Of a DNA stretch of 34,058 bases, positions 23,193 to 32,511 are shown in pieces (position 1 is the first letter of the stretch; every line of letters starts with the position of its first letter). This DNA is from an uncultured Pseudomonadota bacterium. GTDB taxonomy: Bacteria > Pseudomonadota > Alphaproteobacteria > RF32 > CAG-239. The notes under the pieces were generated by a model. That model was given only the letters and a program-made list of their open reading frames with translations, was not told the origin of the DNA and ran no database searches. The translations under genes and the position numbers were made by a program. Location: positions 2,533 to 36,590 of the forward strand of contig CACWUA010000007.1 of the NCBI GenBank assembly GCA_902763905.1, in the 5' to 3' direction.

Positions 23193-23873
23193 ATGACTGA
23201 TATTACAGAAAAACATACCCAAATTTCAGACCGACCTCAAAACACTGAATCTAAAACCATCACCACTGAAATTGTTGATGGTAAAACAATCAACATGAAA
23301 TATAATCGATATATTGATAAATATGAACAACTTCCGACTGAACCAATACGCAGTTTTTATGCAAACGGAAAACCGAATTTTGAAAAGCTACCGGACGGAA
23401 CTGTACGCACATGGCATAAAAACGGACAGTTAAAAAGTGAAGACTTACCTGATGGAACAGAACGTTGGTGGTATGAAAACGGGCAAATCAGAAGTGAATA
23501 TCTTCCGGAGATTGCAGAGCGAGGTTGGTATCCGTCGGGAGCATTAGCTTATGAGGATTTTCCCGACAGCACAAAACGTTCTTGGCATTCAAACGGGCAA
23601 CTCAAATGCGAGAAATCAAACGGAACCGTAACCGAATATAACAGCTATGGCAAAATAATCAGACACTCCACAAACGGTAAAGATGACACCAAATCATATC
23701 TAAAAGCTAAAGAGCGTCGGGAAGCTTTGCGTCAAATAATATCAAAAAAAATAGATGAAAGGGAGAGTAAAAGACCGAATACGGAAACAAAAAAATACAA
23801 ACGGGTTATCAAAAATAAAACTCTGACCAAGCTATTGGCAAGCGTTAAAGCTGCCTTAACAAAAGAAAACTGA
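23193..23873 (+). CDS. YwqK/MORN-like repeat protein
   Basis: A 226-residue protein with about five tandem repeats of about 19–20 residues (residues about 45–165), each built on DGTxRxWxxNGQLxxExLP, for example DGTVRTWHKNGQLKSEDLP. Repeats of this kind occur in YwqK-type and MORN-like proteins and form beta-hairpin solenoids; roles range from antitoxins to surface or scaffold proteins, so no function is assigned. The C-terminus is strongly basic (KKIDERESKRPNTETKKYK…). There is no signal peptide. GGAG precedes the ATG. The same repeat module occurs in the protein at 4411. It is followed after 38 nt by an exported-protein gene, probably in one operon. Confidence 0.8.
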   Translation: MTDITEKHTQISDRPQNTESKTITTEIVDGKTINMKYNRYIDKYEQLPTEPIRSFYANGKPNFEKLPDGTVRTWHKNGQLKSEDLPDGTERWWYENGQIRSEYLPEIAERGWYPSGALAYEDFPDSTKRSWHSNGQLKCEKSNGTVTEYNSYGKIIRHSTNGKDDTKSYLKAKERREALRQIISKKIDERESKRPNTETKKYKRVIKNKTLTKLLASVKAALTKEN

Positions 23874-23911
23874 TTTTAATAAAATATATCAATAAACGAA
23901 AGGACATTACT

Positions 23912-24910
23912 ATGACAAACTTTGAAAATAACAGCGTTAAACAACATAAAGTGCGTGATTTTATGCTAACCGGAGCGCTCTGTTTGGCGGCGGCATCTGC
24001 GGCAAATGAGGCTCAGGCGCAAACCACATCGGAAAATACGGATACTCCGGCAAAGGATAAGACTACACTAACCCATAAGGTAGATGTCGGTTTTGATAAT
24101 TTATCCGCTTTGGTCGTAGATGAAAAAACAACCACCTTTTATAACAACTTTATGCCGTACGTAAACGCCTCTGTCGAAGATGGCAAAGGACATAAAGCAA
24201 GCATTTCTGCCGTAGAATTGCTGATTTATGAAGACAAATCCGTCACACCGGTTTTGACTAAGCTTATGGCTGAATTTGATAAAAAATTCAAAGACGGCGG
24301 ACAGTTATTTTTAAAAATCGGCCGCGAAAACACCCAAGGCGGCGATGTTTTTCCGAATGCCATTGATTATAAAGCTGATGCGCTTGATGTTATCAACTTC
24401 GGTAATTCCGCTGAAAGAATGGTTTTAGGTTATGAAAAAAACGGCAGTTTCATTGAACTCGGCACCATACAGGATACCGGAACCGGAAAATTTGTAATTC
24501 TGCCGAATATGAAAGAAGCTGATTTCTGGGGTAAAGGTCATTTGTCTTTGCTTACCAAATGCGGCGCAAAAATTGAGCTTGAAGGAGCTGCTCGTCTCGG
24601 TTCACACGCCAAACTCGGCATTGCCGGACTGGGAGTAACAAAAGACGGGTTCGGAGCCAAGGCATTGGTTGAGCGTGACTTTGAAAACAATGACACCAAA
24701 TGCTTAGTGCGTGCATACCAAAATTTGAAAAACGGCACCAAGGTAATCGGCGAGCTTGTTCACGCCGGTAAAGGTCAAGGCTTAGACTTGCGTCTGGGGT
24801 TAGGCAAGAAGGGAATACAGCTATTCACACAATACAACACCAAAGATAAAGCCGCCCAAATCGGCGCATCTTATATTTTCGGCGGCAAAAAGACCATCAG
24901 CCGAAAATAA
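23912..24910 (+). CDS. Unknown exported protein, beta-rich, possibly outer membrane
   Basis: A 332-residue protein of no recognised family. The signal peptide has a long polar start, a hydrophobic core (FMLTGALCLAAASAA) and an AQA cleavage site near residue 37. The mature part alternates polar and hydrophobic residues in short strands (HKVDVGFDNLSALVV; LDLRLGLGKKGIQLFTQY; AAQIGASYIF), the pattern of an outer-membrane beta-barrel, though the usual terminal aromatic residue is followed by a nine-residue tail (GGKKTISRK). AAAGGA precedes the ATG. It follows the repeat-protein gene by 38 nt and ends before a strong terminator, so both are likely co-expressed and may work at the cell surface. Confidence 0.72.
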   Translation: MTNFENNSVKQHKVRDFMLTGALCLAAASAANEAQAQTTSENTDTPAKDKTTLTHKVDVGFDNLSALVVDEKTTTFYNNFMPYVNASVEDGKGHKASISAVELLIYEDKSVTPVLTKLMAEFDKKFKDGGQLFLKIGRENTQGGDVFPNAIDYKADALDVINFGNSAERMVLGYEKNGSFIELGTIQDTGTGKFVILPNMKEADFWGKGHLSLLTKCGAKIELEGAARLGSHAKLGIAGLGVTKDGFGAKALVERDFENNDTKCLVRAYQNLKNGTKVIGELVHAGKGQGLDLRLGLGKKGIQLFTQYNTKDKAAQIGASYIFGGKKTISRK

Positions 24911-24936
24911 TACACAAACTTTAGAATTATAAAAAA

Positions 24937-24975
24937 GAACAGCGTGCTCCGGTTAAGGAACACGCTGTTCTGTTT
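24937..24975 (+). terminator. Terminator of the 23193–24910 operon
   Basis: Perfect 10-bp stem GAACAGCGTG (24937–24946) / CACGCTGTTC (24961–24970) with an additional inner TCC/GGA pairing, followed by TGTTT. Confidence 0.8.
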
Positions 24976-25107
24976 ACAATTTCGTATTTCTATACATAAC
25001 TCCTTCCCAAAATAACATTCAATGATATCTCTTGTGCAGATATGCGTTTTTTGCTTGATTTATCGTTATAAATATGTTTTACTGCCGCCTGAAGTCAGAA
25101 ATTCTGT

Positions 25108-25192
25108 GCGGATATGGTGGAATTGGCAGACACGCCAGACTTAGGATCTGGTGCCGCAAGGCGTAAGAGTTCAAGTCTCTTTATCCGCACCA
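25108..25192 (+). tRNA. tRNA-Leu (anticodon TAG)
   Basis: An 85-nt tRNA with encoded CCA. The acceptor stem is GCGGATA/TATCCGC. The anticodon stem CCAGA/TCTGG surrounds loop CTTAGGA, anticodon TAG, decoding CUA and other CUN codons. The long variable arm (TGCCGCAAGGCG) and T-arm (GAGTTCAAGTCTC) are those of tRNA-Leu. It lies 37 nt before tig, an arrangement common in Alphaproteobacteria. Confidence 0.97.
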
Positions 25193-25229
25193 TTTCAATA
25201 TATTGATAACCTATTTTTAGAGAAAAAAC

Positions 25230-26693
25230 ATGAAAGTAAAAGAAGAAAAATCAACAGGATTAGTAAAAAAATATTTGATTACGATTGACAGCGCCGATTT
25301 TGCCGCCGCCGTCGATAAAAAATTAACCCAAGTGGCTCAAGATATCAAAATGCCGGGCTTTAGAGCCGGTCATGCTCCGAAGGCTATGATTGAACAAAAA
25401 TATCGTCCGTCGGTTTTGGGCGAAGTTCTTGATGATATGGTTCGCAATGCCGCCAATGAAGTTATCGCTCAAAATAACCTGCGTCCGGCCACCACTCCGG
25501 ATATCAAAATCGAAAAGTTTGAGGACGGTAAAGACATCGAATTTACTATGGAAACAGAAGTTATACCGGAAATTAAACTGGGTGATTTCTCTAAAATCTC
25601 ACTCAAAAAATATACGGCAAAAGTTCCATCAGAAGAAATCGAAAAGGCAGTTAAATATATGGCAGAATCTCGTCGCAACACCGCTAAAGTGGAAAAAGAC
25701 CGCGCAGCCCAAAAAGGCGATATTGCGGTTATTGACTTTGTCGGCTCCATCGACGGGGTTGAATTTAATGGTGGCAAGGGCAACAACTATCCGTTAGAGC
25801 TTGGTTCAAATTCCTTTATTCCGGGGTATGAAGATCAGCTTATCGGTCACAAAGCCGGCGAAACGTTTAATGTCAAAACCACCTTCCCTGCCGAATATCA
25901 CGCCAAAGAATTGGCCGGTAAAGAAGCTTTGTTTGTTACTACCATCAAAGAATTGCGAGAATTTGTTCCGACTGAAATTAACGATGAGTTTGCTAAAGCT
26001 GTCGGTGCCAAAGATTTGGCAGATTTGAAGGCGCAAATTGAATCTCATATTGCCAGCAACTACAGCACAACTTCTCGTATTAAGCTGAAACGTGATTTGC
26101 TTGATGCCTTAGATAAAGAATACAAATTTGAGATTCCGCAAAAGCTGGTTGATGCCGAATATCAGATGATTGAAAAACAATATCAGGCCGCCAAAGCTAA
26201 TAATCGTTTGGATGAAGCTGATAAAAATCGTGATGAAAAAGATATTCTGGCTGAATATAAAGATATCGCATTGCGCCGTGTTAAATTAGGCTTGTTACTC
26301 TCTGAAGTCGGTAACGTTAACAAAATTACGCTTTCTGCCGATGATATTAATAAAGCTATCATCAATGAAGCCAAAAAATATCCGGGACAAGAGAAGCAGG
26401 TGTTTGAATATTATGCCCGTAACAAAGAAGCTGTGGAATCTTTGCGTGCGCCGGCTTATGAAGATAAAATCATCGATTTTATTTTAGGACAAGCTAAATT
26501 GACTGATACGGAAATTTCTGTAGCCGAGCTTTATGATTTTGATCAGAGCAACACTGCTTCCGAAACAAAATCTGCAGCCAAAACAGCCAAGTCTGAAAGC
26601 AAAACAGCTAAATCAGAAACAAAAACCACAGCAGTAAAAGCTACGACTAAAAAAGCAACAGCAAAAAAAACAACCAAAAAATCAGCTGCTTAA
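25230..26693 (+). CDS. tig: Trigger factor (ribosome-bound chaperone, peptidyl-prolyl isomerase)
   Basis: Binds the ribosome exit tunnel and holds nascent chains. The N-terminal domain carries the ribosome-docking motif MPGFRAGHAPK (about residues 41–51). The FKBP-type isomerase domain spans about 150–245 (KGDIAVIDFVGSIDG… FIPGYEDQLIGHKAGE). The helical chaperone arms follow. At 487 residues it is longer than E. coli (432) because of a tail of Lys/Ala/Thr/Ser repeats (residues about 440–487, SKTAKSE and ATTKKA units), a low-complexity basic extension. The start ATG has only a weak purine-rich site (AGAGAAAA) upstream. Confidence 0.96.
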   Translation: MKVKEEKSTGLVKKYLITIDSADFAAAVDKKLTQVAQDIKMPGFRAGHAPKAMIEQKYRPSVLGEVLDDMVRNAANEVIAQNNLRPATTPDIKIEKFEDGKDIEFTMETEVIPEIKLGDFSKISLKKYTAKVPSEEIEKAVKYMAESRRNTAKVEKDRAAQKGDIAVIDFVGSIDGVEFNGGKGNNYPLELGSNSFIPGYEDQLIGHKAGETFNVKTTFPAEYHAKELAGKEALFVTTIKELREFVPTEINDEFAKAVGAKDLADLKAQIESHIASNYSTTSRIKLKRDLLDALDKEYKFEIPQKLVDAEYQMIEKQYQAAKANNRLDEADKNRDEKDILAEYKDIALRRVKLGLLLSEVGNVNKITLSADDINKAIINEAKKYPGQEKQVFEYYARNKEAVESLRAPAYEDKIIDFILGQAKLTDTEISVAELYDFDQSNTASETKSAAKTAKSESKTAKSETKTTAVKATTKKATAKKTTKKSAA

Positions 26694-26721
26694 GTTTTTG
26701 AAAATAAACTAAATGAAAAAG

Positions 26722-26750
26722 CACCGTCGAAAATCATGACGGTGTTTTTT
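26722..26750 (+). terminator. Terminator after tig
   Basis: CACCGTC (26722–26728) pairs with GACGGTG (26738–26744), followed by TTTTTT. Confidence 0.85.
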
Positions 26751-26792
26751 ATTGCATTGTTGATTTTTTTTGCAACTTCCTTAAAAAAGCTA

Positions 26793-26820
26793 TTGACAAG
26801 CTCAGCCAAATATGTATAAT
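26793..26820 (+). promoter_or_regulatory. Consensus promoter of rpmG
   Basis: TTGACA at 26793–26798, 16-nt spacer, TATAAT at 26815–26820. Both hexamers are the exact consensus; about 40 nt of leader follow. Confidence 0.85.
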
Positions 26821-26865
26821 GCGTCTAAATGTTTTAATTTGTAACCTTTGAAAAGAGTAAAGAAA

Positions 26866-27033
26866 ATGGCAAAAGCAGTAAAGATTAAAATTAAGTTGGA
26901 AAGCACCGCCGGTACCGGCTCTTTCTATTTGGCAGAAAAAAATCCGAGAACTCATCCGGAAAAGCTTACGGTTAAAAAGTTTGATAAGAAGTCTCGTAAG
27001 CATGAGGAATTTGTAGAAAAGAAGTTGAAGTAA
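26866..27033 (+). CDS. rpmG: 50S ribosomal protein L33
   Basis: A 55-residue component of the large ribosomal subunit near the E site. Sequence [20 protein letters not shown] with NPRTHPEKL and a [10 protein letters not shown] core is L33. The Cys pairs of the zinc-binding paralogue are absent (C- form), so it needs no zinc. I start at 26866 (MAKAVK), the normal L33 N-terminus; an ATG six codons earlier is also in frame. A consensus promoter directly upstream suggests strong expression as a single-gene unit. Confidence 0.95.
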   Translation: MAKAVKIKIKLESTAGTGSFYLAEKNPRTHPEKLTVKKFDKKSRKHEEFVEKKLK

Positions 27034-27085
27034 TTTCTGCTGATATAAAATTGAAAGAGAGGTCGCGGTGTATCGCGCCTCTTTT

Positions 27086-28027
27086 TTATTCCTGTTTTTC
27101 GAGCGGATGCGCTTTATGGTATTCTCGTTTCAGAGTTTGCATTTGGACATCGGTATAGCGTTGGGTTGTGATTAAGGATGAATGGCCCAATAACTCCTGT
27201 ATGGAGCGCAAATCAACTCCCTCTTGCAACAGCTGAGTTGCAAAAGAATGGCGCAACGCATGCGGCGTTACCGTATCGGCAAGTCCCAATCTGGCGCGTA
27301 ACTTTTGCATCTGCCGCTGTATTATACGCGGACTTAAACGCTCACCTCGAGCCCCTAAAAACAATGGTTCTCCTACGTTGACAGTGTACGGGCTTTTTGC
27401 AAGGTAAGCCTCGATATTCTGCCAAATTATCGGCAACAAGGGGACGATTCGTTCTTTATTCCCCTTACCTTTGACGCGAAGGAACTCGCTTTGGGCAGTA
27501 ATATCGCCGACATTTAATGACAGGGCTTCGGATATACGCAAACCGCAGCCATAAAGCAACGTAAAAATAGCTTTATCACGAAGCCCCTGCCATGCGTTTG
27601 TTGCCATATCTTCAGATTCACTCAACACATTAAATGCATCTTCAATATCTATTGCTTTGGGTAAAATTTTTGATTTTCGCGGTGTAGAAATAACACTTAT
27701 TGCCGGATTTTTGGCGATTGCATTTACATCCAACCACTTAAAAAAATTCTTTATGGCCGACAATTCACGACAGAGTGAAGATTTATTGATATATTGCGCC
27801 GCGCGATCACTCAAAAAACGCCGAAAATCACGAACTTCCAATTGAGCTAAATCCTGAAGGCTCAGAGCCCTATCCGGATTTATTTTTTGCATAAATATTG
27901 CCAAATCACGGGAATACCCGTCGAGTGTATGCTCGGAAAAAAGTCGTTCTTTTAACAACCAAGCTTGCCAACATTTGATAAGTTGGCAAAGTTCTTCATC
28001 AGCATTAAATTTAATTTCTTCTTTCAA
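27086..28027 (-). CDS. xerC: Tyrosine recombinase XerC, TTG start
   Basis: Site-specific recombinase that with XerD resolves chromosome dimers at dif. The 313-residue length fits. The N-terminal core-binding domain (ERLFSEHTLDGYSRDL) is followed by the catalytic domain with Arg164 (GCGLRISEAL), Lys188 region (VKGKGNKERIVPL), His256-x-x-Arg259 (HALRH), His282 (LGHSS) and nucleophile Tyr291. The set is complete. XerC is preferred over XerD on general similarity, not on a decisive residue. The start appears to be TTG at 28027: the upstream gene's TAG stop is in frame just 3 nt before, and no earlier or nearby ATG is available. It is co-transcribed with the SH3 gene. Confidence 0.9.
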   Translation of the reverse strand: MKEEIKFNADEELCQLIKCWQAWLLKERLFSEHTLDGYSRDLAIFMQKINPDRALSLQDLAQLEVRDFRRFLSDRAAQYINKSSLCRELSAIKNFFKWLDVNAIAKNPAISVISTPRKSKILPKAIDIEDAFNVLSESEDMATNAWQGLRDKAIFTLLYGCGLRISEALSLNVGDITAQSEFLRVKGKGNKERIVPLLPIIWQNIEAYLAKSPYTVNVGEPLFLGARGERLSPRIIQRQMQKLRARLGLADTVTPHALRHSFATQLLQEGVDLRSIQELLGHSSLITTQRYTDVQMQTLKREYHKAHPLEKQE

Positions 28028-28030
28028 GCT

Positions 28031-28546
28031 CTATTTAATCACCTCATCATCATAAACACCGAATAAGGCACTGCGAGGCATCCATCCCTGAATACTGTCA
28101 AACTTAATCAAACACATACTGTTGCCTTCCGGACATTTATCGACCTCTCCGACCACTCCGTCTTCAACGTGTGCCACAACACGTGATTCTAACTCAGGTT
28201 TGGCGTAAATATTATTCTCTCCGGGGTTATTTACCCGTACAAAACGTCGCCCAGACAACATAGCCTTATGCACCCAAGTTTCCGAACCTTCCCAATCTTT
28301 AATCTGACGCCAAAGTTCAAACTCGGCAATTATTTCTACCGGAGCACCTTTTTGTTGATACACCCATTCAATCGGATAGCGACTGCCAGGGCCGGAACGC
28401 GCATTAATCCGGCTGGAGCGCAACGACACCATACGCGGAATAGTCAATCCGGTTTCACTATCTTCTGTTTGAACCGCAACTTCGGCGCGGCAAGTTGTTC
28501 CCCATATAAGCATAACTGCCATCAATGTAATTAATAACGACTTCAT
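28031..28546 (-). CDS. Exported SH3-domain protein
   Basis: A 171-residue protein with a signal peptide (LLITLMAVMLIWGTTCRA, cleavage near residue 21). Two bacterial SH3-like units follow: RINARSGPGSRYPIEWVYQQKGAPVEI… (about residues 45–100) with the usual R-x-G-P-G signature, and a second, NIYAKPELESRVVAHVEDG (about 110–165). Domains of this type bind peptidoglycan or partner proteins in the periplasm. Two Cys (KCPEGNSMC) could form a disulphide. GGA is upstream of the ATG. The stop is 3 nt before the xerC start. Confidence 0.85.
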   Translation of the reverse strand: MKSLLITLMAVMLIWGTTCRAEVAVQTEDSETGLTIPRMVSLRSSRINARSGPGSRYPIEWVYQQKGAPVEIIAEFELWRQIKDWEGSETWVHKAMLSGRRFVRVNNPGENNIYAKPELESRVVAHVEDGVVGEVDKCPEGNSMCLIKFDSIQGWMPRSALFGVYDDEVIK

Positions 28547-28636
28547 TGCAAAAATCCTTTTTTTACTTATTTTAAAGTATTATGACTTATAGATATAAAA
28601 AAATGGTAAAAATTATGATTTTAAAGGATAAAAAAT

Positions 28637-29743
28637 ATGGATTTATTACAAACAATCGATGATTTAATCCGTTTCAGAACGGAAACAGGCAATACCGAGG
28701 AGATAGCAAAAGCTGCCGAATATATCAAAAATATATTCAGTAAAACTTCAGCTAAGGTGGAAATATTTCAAACAAACGCCTCTCCCGTGGTATTTTTGCG
28801 TAATTGCGAATCTATTGATTTTGATGTTGTTATTTTAGGACATATTGACGTTGTACCGGCAGATGATGCTATGTTTATTCCGGTTATAAAAAACGGCAGA
28901 ATGTATGGTCGCGGCACACTGGATATGAAGTCATTTGCCGCTGTGGCTCTTAATTCAATGGAATATGTGGTGCAGCATAATTTACCGCTCAAATTCGGCG
29001 TTATTCTCTCCACAGATGAGGAAAAAGGCAGCAAATCCACCGAATCCTTTATGGAAGCATATCCACAAATAAGTGCACGAATTGTGTTGGATAACGATGT
29101 CGGCGGCGATATTACCAAAATTGTCAGCAAATGTAAAAATCCGGTATTTGTTAAAATCATCGCCCACGGTAAAGAGGCTCACGGTTCAACTCCGTGGGAT
29201 GGTATTGATGCCAACGAATTACTGTTGAAAACCTGGCATAATATCCGCAAAATTTATCCGTATTATGCCGCAGATTTACCGCAACCGATTGATAAATGGA
29301 TTGATACGGTACATTTTGCCAAGATTGAGGGCGGACAAGTTTCCAATATTATTTCCAACTATGCCGAGGCTTTGCTTGATTTTCGCCTGACAGAGGATTC
29401 AAGCGTGGAAAATCTGAAAATAAATTTGCAAAAATGTATGGAAAAAGGTGTTGAATATAAGATTGTGTCTTCCAGTACGCCGGTGGTAATGGATGAAAAA
29501 AATCCGTATATTTTGGATTATAAACGTTTTGCCGAAAACATTATGGGAAAGCCGATTAAATTTGAACACATCGGCGGGGCTACTGATTCCCGAGCATTTG
29601 CTGTAAAAGGTTCTACCGTGATTATGCACTCCGGAACCGGAGACGGCATGCACGCTTCCGGCGAGTACGTAGAAATCGAAAGCGTTAAGCAAATCGCCGA
29701 TATCCAAATAAAGTTTTTGGAACATTTAGCTGCAAATTTGTAA
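28637..29743 (+). CDS. M20-family metallopeptidase / deacylase
   Basis: A 368-residue dizinc hydrolase of the ArgE/DapE/carboxypeptidase G2 group, which remove acyl groups or amino acids from small peptides and amino acid derivatives. Zinc-site motifs are complete: GHIDVVP (His69, Asp71), GRGTLDMK (Asp96, bridging) and STDEEKGS (catalytic Glu128 and ligand Glu129); GKEAHGSTPWDG is the dimerisation-domain signature and TDSRAF carries a late metal-ligand region. Substrate (acetylornithine, succinyl-diaminopimelate or a dipeptide) cannot be chosen. No arginine or lysine pathway genes are near. AAAGGA precedes the ATG. Confidence 0.88.
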   Translation: MDLLQTIDDLIRFRTETGNTEEIAKAAEYIKNIFSKTSAKVEIFQTNASPVVFLRNCESIDFDVVILGHIDVVPADDAMFIPVIKNGRMYGRGTLDMKSFAAVALNSMEYVVQHNLPLKFGVILSTDEEKGSKSTESFMEAYPQISARIVLDNDVGGDITKIVSKCKNPVFVKIIAHGKEAHGSTPWDGIDANELLLKTWHNIRKIYPYYAADLPQPIDKWIDTVHFAKIEGGQVSNIISNYAEALLDFRLTEDSSVENLKINLQKCMEKGVEYKIVSSSTPVVMDEKNPYILDYKRFAENIMGKPIKFEHIGGATDSRAFAVKGSTVIMHSGTGDGMHASGEYVEIESVKQIADIQIKFLEHLAANL

Positions 29744-29874
29744 TTGTATTTTGTTACTTTTTTAAATCTGATTTCAGTGCCGCCGCACTCCGCAACGATA
29801 AATCTATTGCGTATAGGTGTTTGTGTCGTCAGAATCTGCGGTTTTATTTTAATCAGCTCATTAAACCAGTATAT

Positions 29875-30270
29875 TCAATCACTACCCTGATTACTGTTTG
29901 CGGTTTCGGAGTAATAATCAGCCGCTTCATCATCGCAATCTTCATCACATTCCACCTCTACTCCAGCATCTAAAAGTTTGGCTTTTGTGTATATATTTGT
30001 GTAGAGTTCCTTACCCAACAGAAATAATAAAACAGCCCAAAATATGACGATACATAATATACCGATTATTTTCCATAAAAACAAATTAAATGATTGTATG
30101 AATGAAATATATTTATACGGACACTCATAAAGATATTCTTTTGTTTCTAAGCGCATAAATTTTTCTGCAATATCGTTGTGCAGAATCTTAGCGGTAACTT
30201 TCCGAACTTTTCCGCCATCGTTATATGTGATTATGTACTTCTTACCGACTTTGGCTTCATCCGGTTGCAT
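29875..30270 (-). CDS. Unknown single-span membrane protein downstream of parC
   Basis: A 131-residue protein of no recognised family. The N-terminal half (residues 1–60) is soluble with beta-strand character (KKYIITYNDGGKVRKVTAKI, a possible SH3-like barrel). One membrane helix (LFLWKIIGILCIVIFWAVLLF, about 63–83) follows, and then an acidic tail with four Cys/Asp repeats (ECDEDCDDEAADYY). The ATG has GGGGG upstream and lies 12 nt after the parC stop, so it is the last gene of the kdsA–recO–parC run. Confidence 0.7.
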   Translation of the reverse strand: MQPDEAKVGKKYIITYNDGGKVRKVTAKILHNDIAEKFMRLETKEYLYECPYKYISFIQSFNLFLWKIIGILCIVIFWAVLLFLLGKELYTNIYTKAKLLDAGVEVECDEDCDDEAADYYSETANSNQGSD

Positions 30271-30282
30271 AACAACCCCCTA

Positions 30283-32502
30283 TTATTTCAAAAACTTATT
30301 ATTCTTCGGAAAGCCGAACGGCACCAATTTGCCGACTTGCGCCCGATGTCCGAGCCAGGTTATCAGCTCTTTTTCGGTACTGATTCCGCCAGCGCGATTA
30401 TAACTGAATCCCTCCTCGCCCTTAAAGAACTGAATGTCGGTAATACTGCCGTCTTTGTATCTTTGCAGCAAAACTCCGTGTCCGCGTGCCATCGTCGGAA
30501 TTTCCTCGGCTTTGAACACCAAAAGTTTGCGGTTTTCACCGACCGTTGCCACATAATCTCCGGTAACTTTGATGCAGAACTTGATTACCTCGCCGTCGGC
30601 CACATTCATAATTTTGCGCCCGTTGCGGGTTTGCGCCAAAATATGATTTTCATCCACAATAAATCCATAGGCCTTATCCGAAGCAATCAGATATTTGGCA
30701 TCCGGCTCATACACAAACATCGCCGCAATATCGTCGGTTTGCGCCAAATCTATCATCAGCCGCACCGGCTGGCCGAAACCGCGACCGCTCGGAATATCGC
30801 CGGCCGCAATGTTAAAGAACTTACCTTTATTATCCAAAAGCACGATTTTATCGGTAGTTTGCGCATGAATAGCAAAGGCTAAAGCGTCATCATCTTTGAA
30901 CTTAAAGCCCTCGCTTAAATCGGCATAACCCTTAAGGCAACGTATCCAGCCTTTTTGCGACAATATCACGGTTATCGGCTCTTTTTCAATCCACACTTCC
31001 GGGGTAAACTCAATTTCCGCCGGCGGTTCGGCAATCTCGGTACGCCGCCGTCCCAGCGTAGTTTTCTTGCTATATTTTTCCTTAATGCGCTTGATTTCCT
31101 CGGCAATTGCAACCCAACGTTTACTCTCGTCGCCAACCAACACCTCGAGTTCTGCCTTTTCCGTCAGCAAATCTGTATGCTCGGTCTTGATTTCTTCTTC
31201 ATCAAGTTTACGTAAATTGCGCAATTTCATATTCAAAATTGCCTCAGCCTGATTATCGGTCAGCTTAAATGTCTGCATCAGTACCGCTTTCGGTTCATCT
31301 TCCTGCCGAATAATCCGGATAACTTCATCTAAATTAAGATATGCAATCAGATAGCCGTCAAGAATTTCAAGTCTTGCATTAATTTTATTTAATCTGTAAT
31401 TGATTTTACGTAAAAAAACGTTATTTCTATGAACTAAATAATCGTGCAAAACCTGTTTCAGGCTCATCACTCTCGGCACACCATCCAAATCCAATACATT
31501 CATATTCATATTGAACTTTGCTTCCATATCGGTCTGCCGATACAGTTGTTCCATCAAAACAGCAGCATCAACCGTGCGGTTTTTCGGCTCCAATACAATG
31601 CGGACATCTTGCGCCGATTCATCTCTGATATCGTTCAACAGCGGCAACTTTTTATTCAACAGCAGCTCTGCAATTTTTTCAATCAGCTTTGATTTTATTA
31701 CCTGATACGGAATTTCCGTAACTACGATTTGATATTGTCCATGCCCCAAATCTTCGGTTGTCCACTTGGCGCGAATACGGAAATTCCCTTTACCTTGCTT
31801 ATAGTTCTTCAAAATCGTCTCAAACGAATCAACCAACATACCGCCGGTCGGAAAATCCGGTCCCTGTACCTTGCGCACCACCGCTTCATCACTGCAATCC
31901 GGATTATCAATCATCAACAGCAACGCATCGCTGAGTTCGCTTAAATTATGCGGCGGAATATTGGTAGCCATACCAACGGCAATACCCATTGAGCCGTTGC
32001 ACAATAAATTCGGCACCATCGCCGGCATTACCACCGGTTCGCTGTCCTCGCCGTCATAAGTATCGGTAAAGTCAACCGCATCGGAGTTCAATCCGTCCAT
32101 CAAATCCATGGCAAATTCGGTCAAGCGCGCCTCGGTATAACGCATAGCCGCGGCACCGTCGCCGTCAATATTACCAAAGTTTCCCTGCCCGTCAACCAGC
32201 GGATAACGCACCGAAAAATCCTGTGCCAAACGCACCATTGCGCCATAAACCGCACTATCTCCGTGCGGATGGTATTTACCGATGACATCGCCGACCACGC
32301 GGGCGCATTTTTTGAAACTGTTCTTCGGGTCCAAATGCAACTGCCGCATGGCATACATCAGGCGCCGATGTACCGGTTTCAACCCGTCGCGCACATCAGG
32401 CAACGAACGTGATACAATGGTCGACATTGCATACGACAAATAGCGTTTACTCAATTCTTCTCCGAACTGTACGTCTTTTATTTTTTGCGCTTCATCAACC
32501 AT
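30283..32502 (-). CDS. parC: DNA topoisomerase IV subunit A
   Basis: Breakage-reunion subunit that, with ParE, decatenates chromosomes. The 739-residue length matches ParC. The catalytic Tyr122 lies in [11 protein letters not shown]. The quinolone-resistance region reads [13 protein letters not shown]: the Ser equivalent to E. coli Ser80 is Ser83, but the position equivalent to E. coli Glu84 is Gly87. The C-terminal beta-pinwheel is shorter than in GyrA and lacks its GyrA-box. AAGGTG precedes the ATG, 9 nt after the recO stop. Confidence 0.93.
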   Translation of the reverse strand: MVDEAQKIKDVQFGEELSKRYLSYAMSTIVSRSLPDVRDGLKPVHRRLMYAMRQLHLDPKNSFKKCARVVGDVIGKYHPHGDSAVYGAMVRLAQDFSVRYPLVDGQGNFGNIDGDGAAAMRYTEARLTEFAMDLMDGLNSDAVDFTDTYDGEDSEPVVMPAMVPNLLCNGSMGIAVGMATNIPPHNLSELSDALLLMIDNPDCSDEAVVRKVQGPDFPTGGMLVDSFETILKNYKQGKGNFRIRAKWTTEDLGHGQYQIVVTEIPYQVIKSKLIEKIAELLLNKKLPLLNDIRDESAQDVRIVLEPKNRTVDAAVLMEQLYRQTDMEAKFNMNMNVLDLDGVPRVMSLKQVLHDYLVHRNNVFLRKINYRLNKINARLEILDGYLIAYLNLDEVIRIIRQEDEPKAVLMQTFKLTDNQAEAILNMKLRNLRKLDEEEIKTEHTDLLTEKAELEVLVGDESKRWVAIAEEIKRIKEKYSKKTTLGRRRTEIAEPPAEIEFTPEVWIEKEPITVILSQKGWIRCLKGYADLSEGFKFKDDDALAFAIHAQTTDKIVLLDNKGKFFNIAAGDIPSGRGFGQPVRLMIDLAQTDDIAAMFVYEPDAKYLIASDKAYGFIVDENHILAQTRNGRKIMNVADGEVIKFCIKVTGDYVATVGENRKLLVFKAEEIPTMARGHGVLLQRYKDGSITDIQFFKGEEGFSYNRAGGISTEKELITWLGHRAQVGKLVPFGFPKNNKFLK

Positions 32503-32511
32503 TATTTCACC

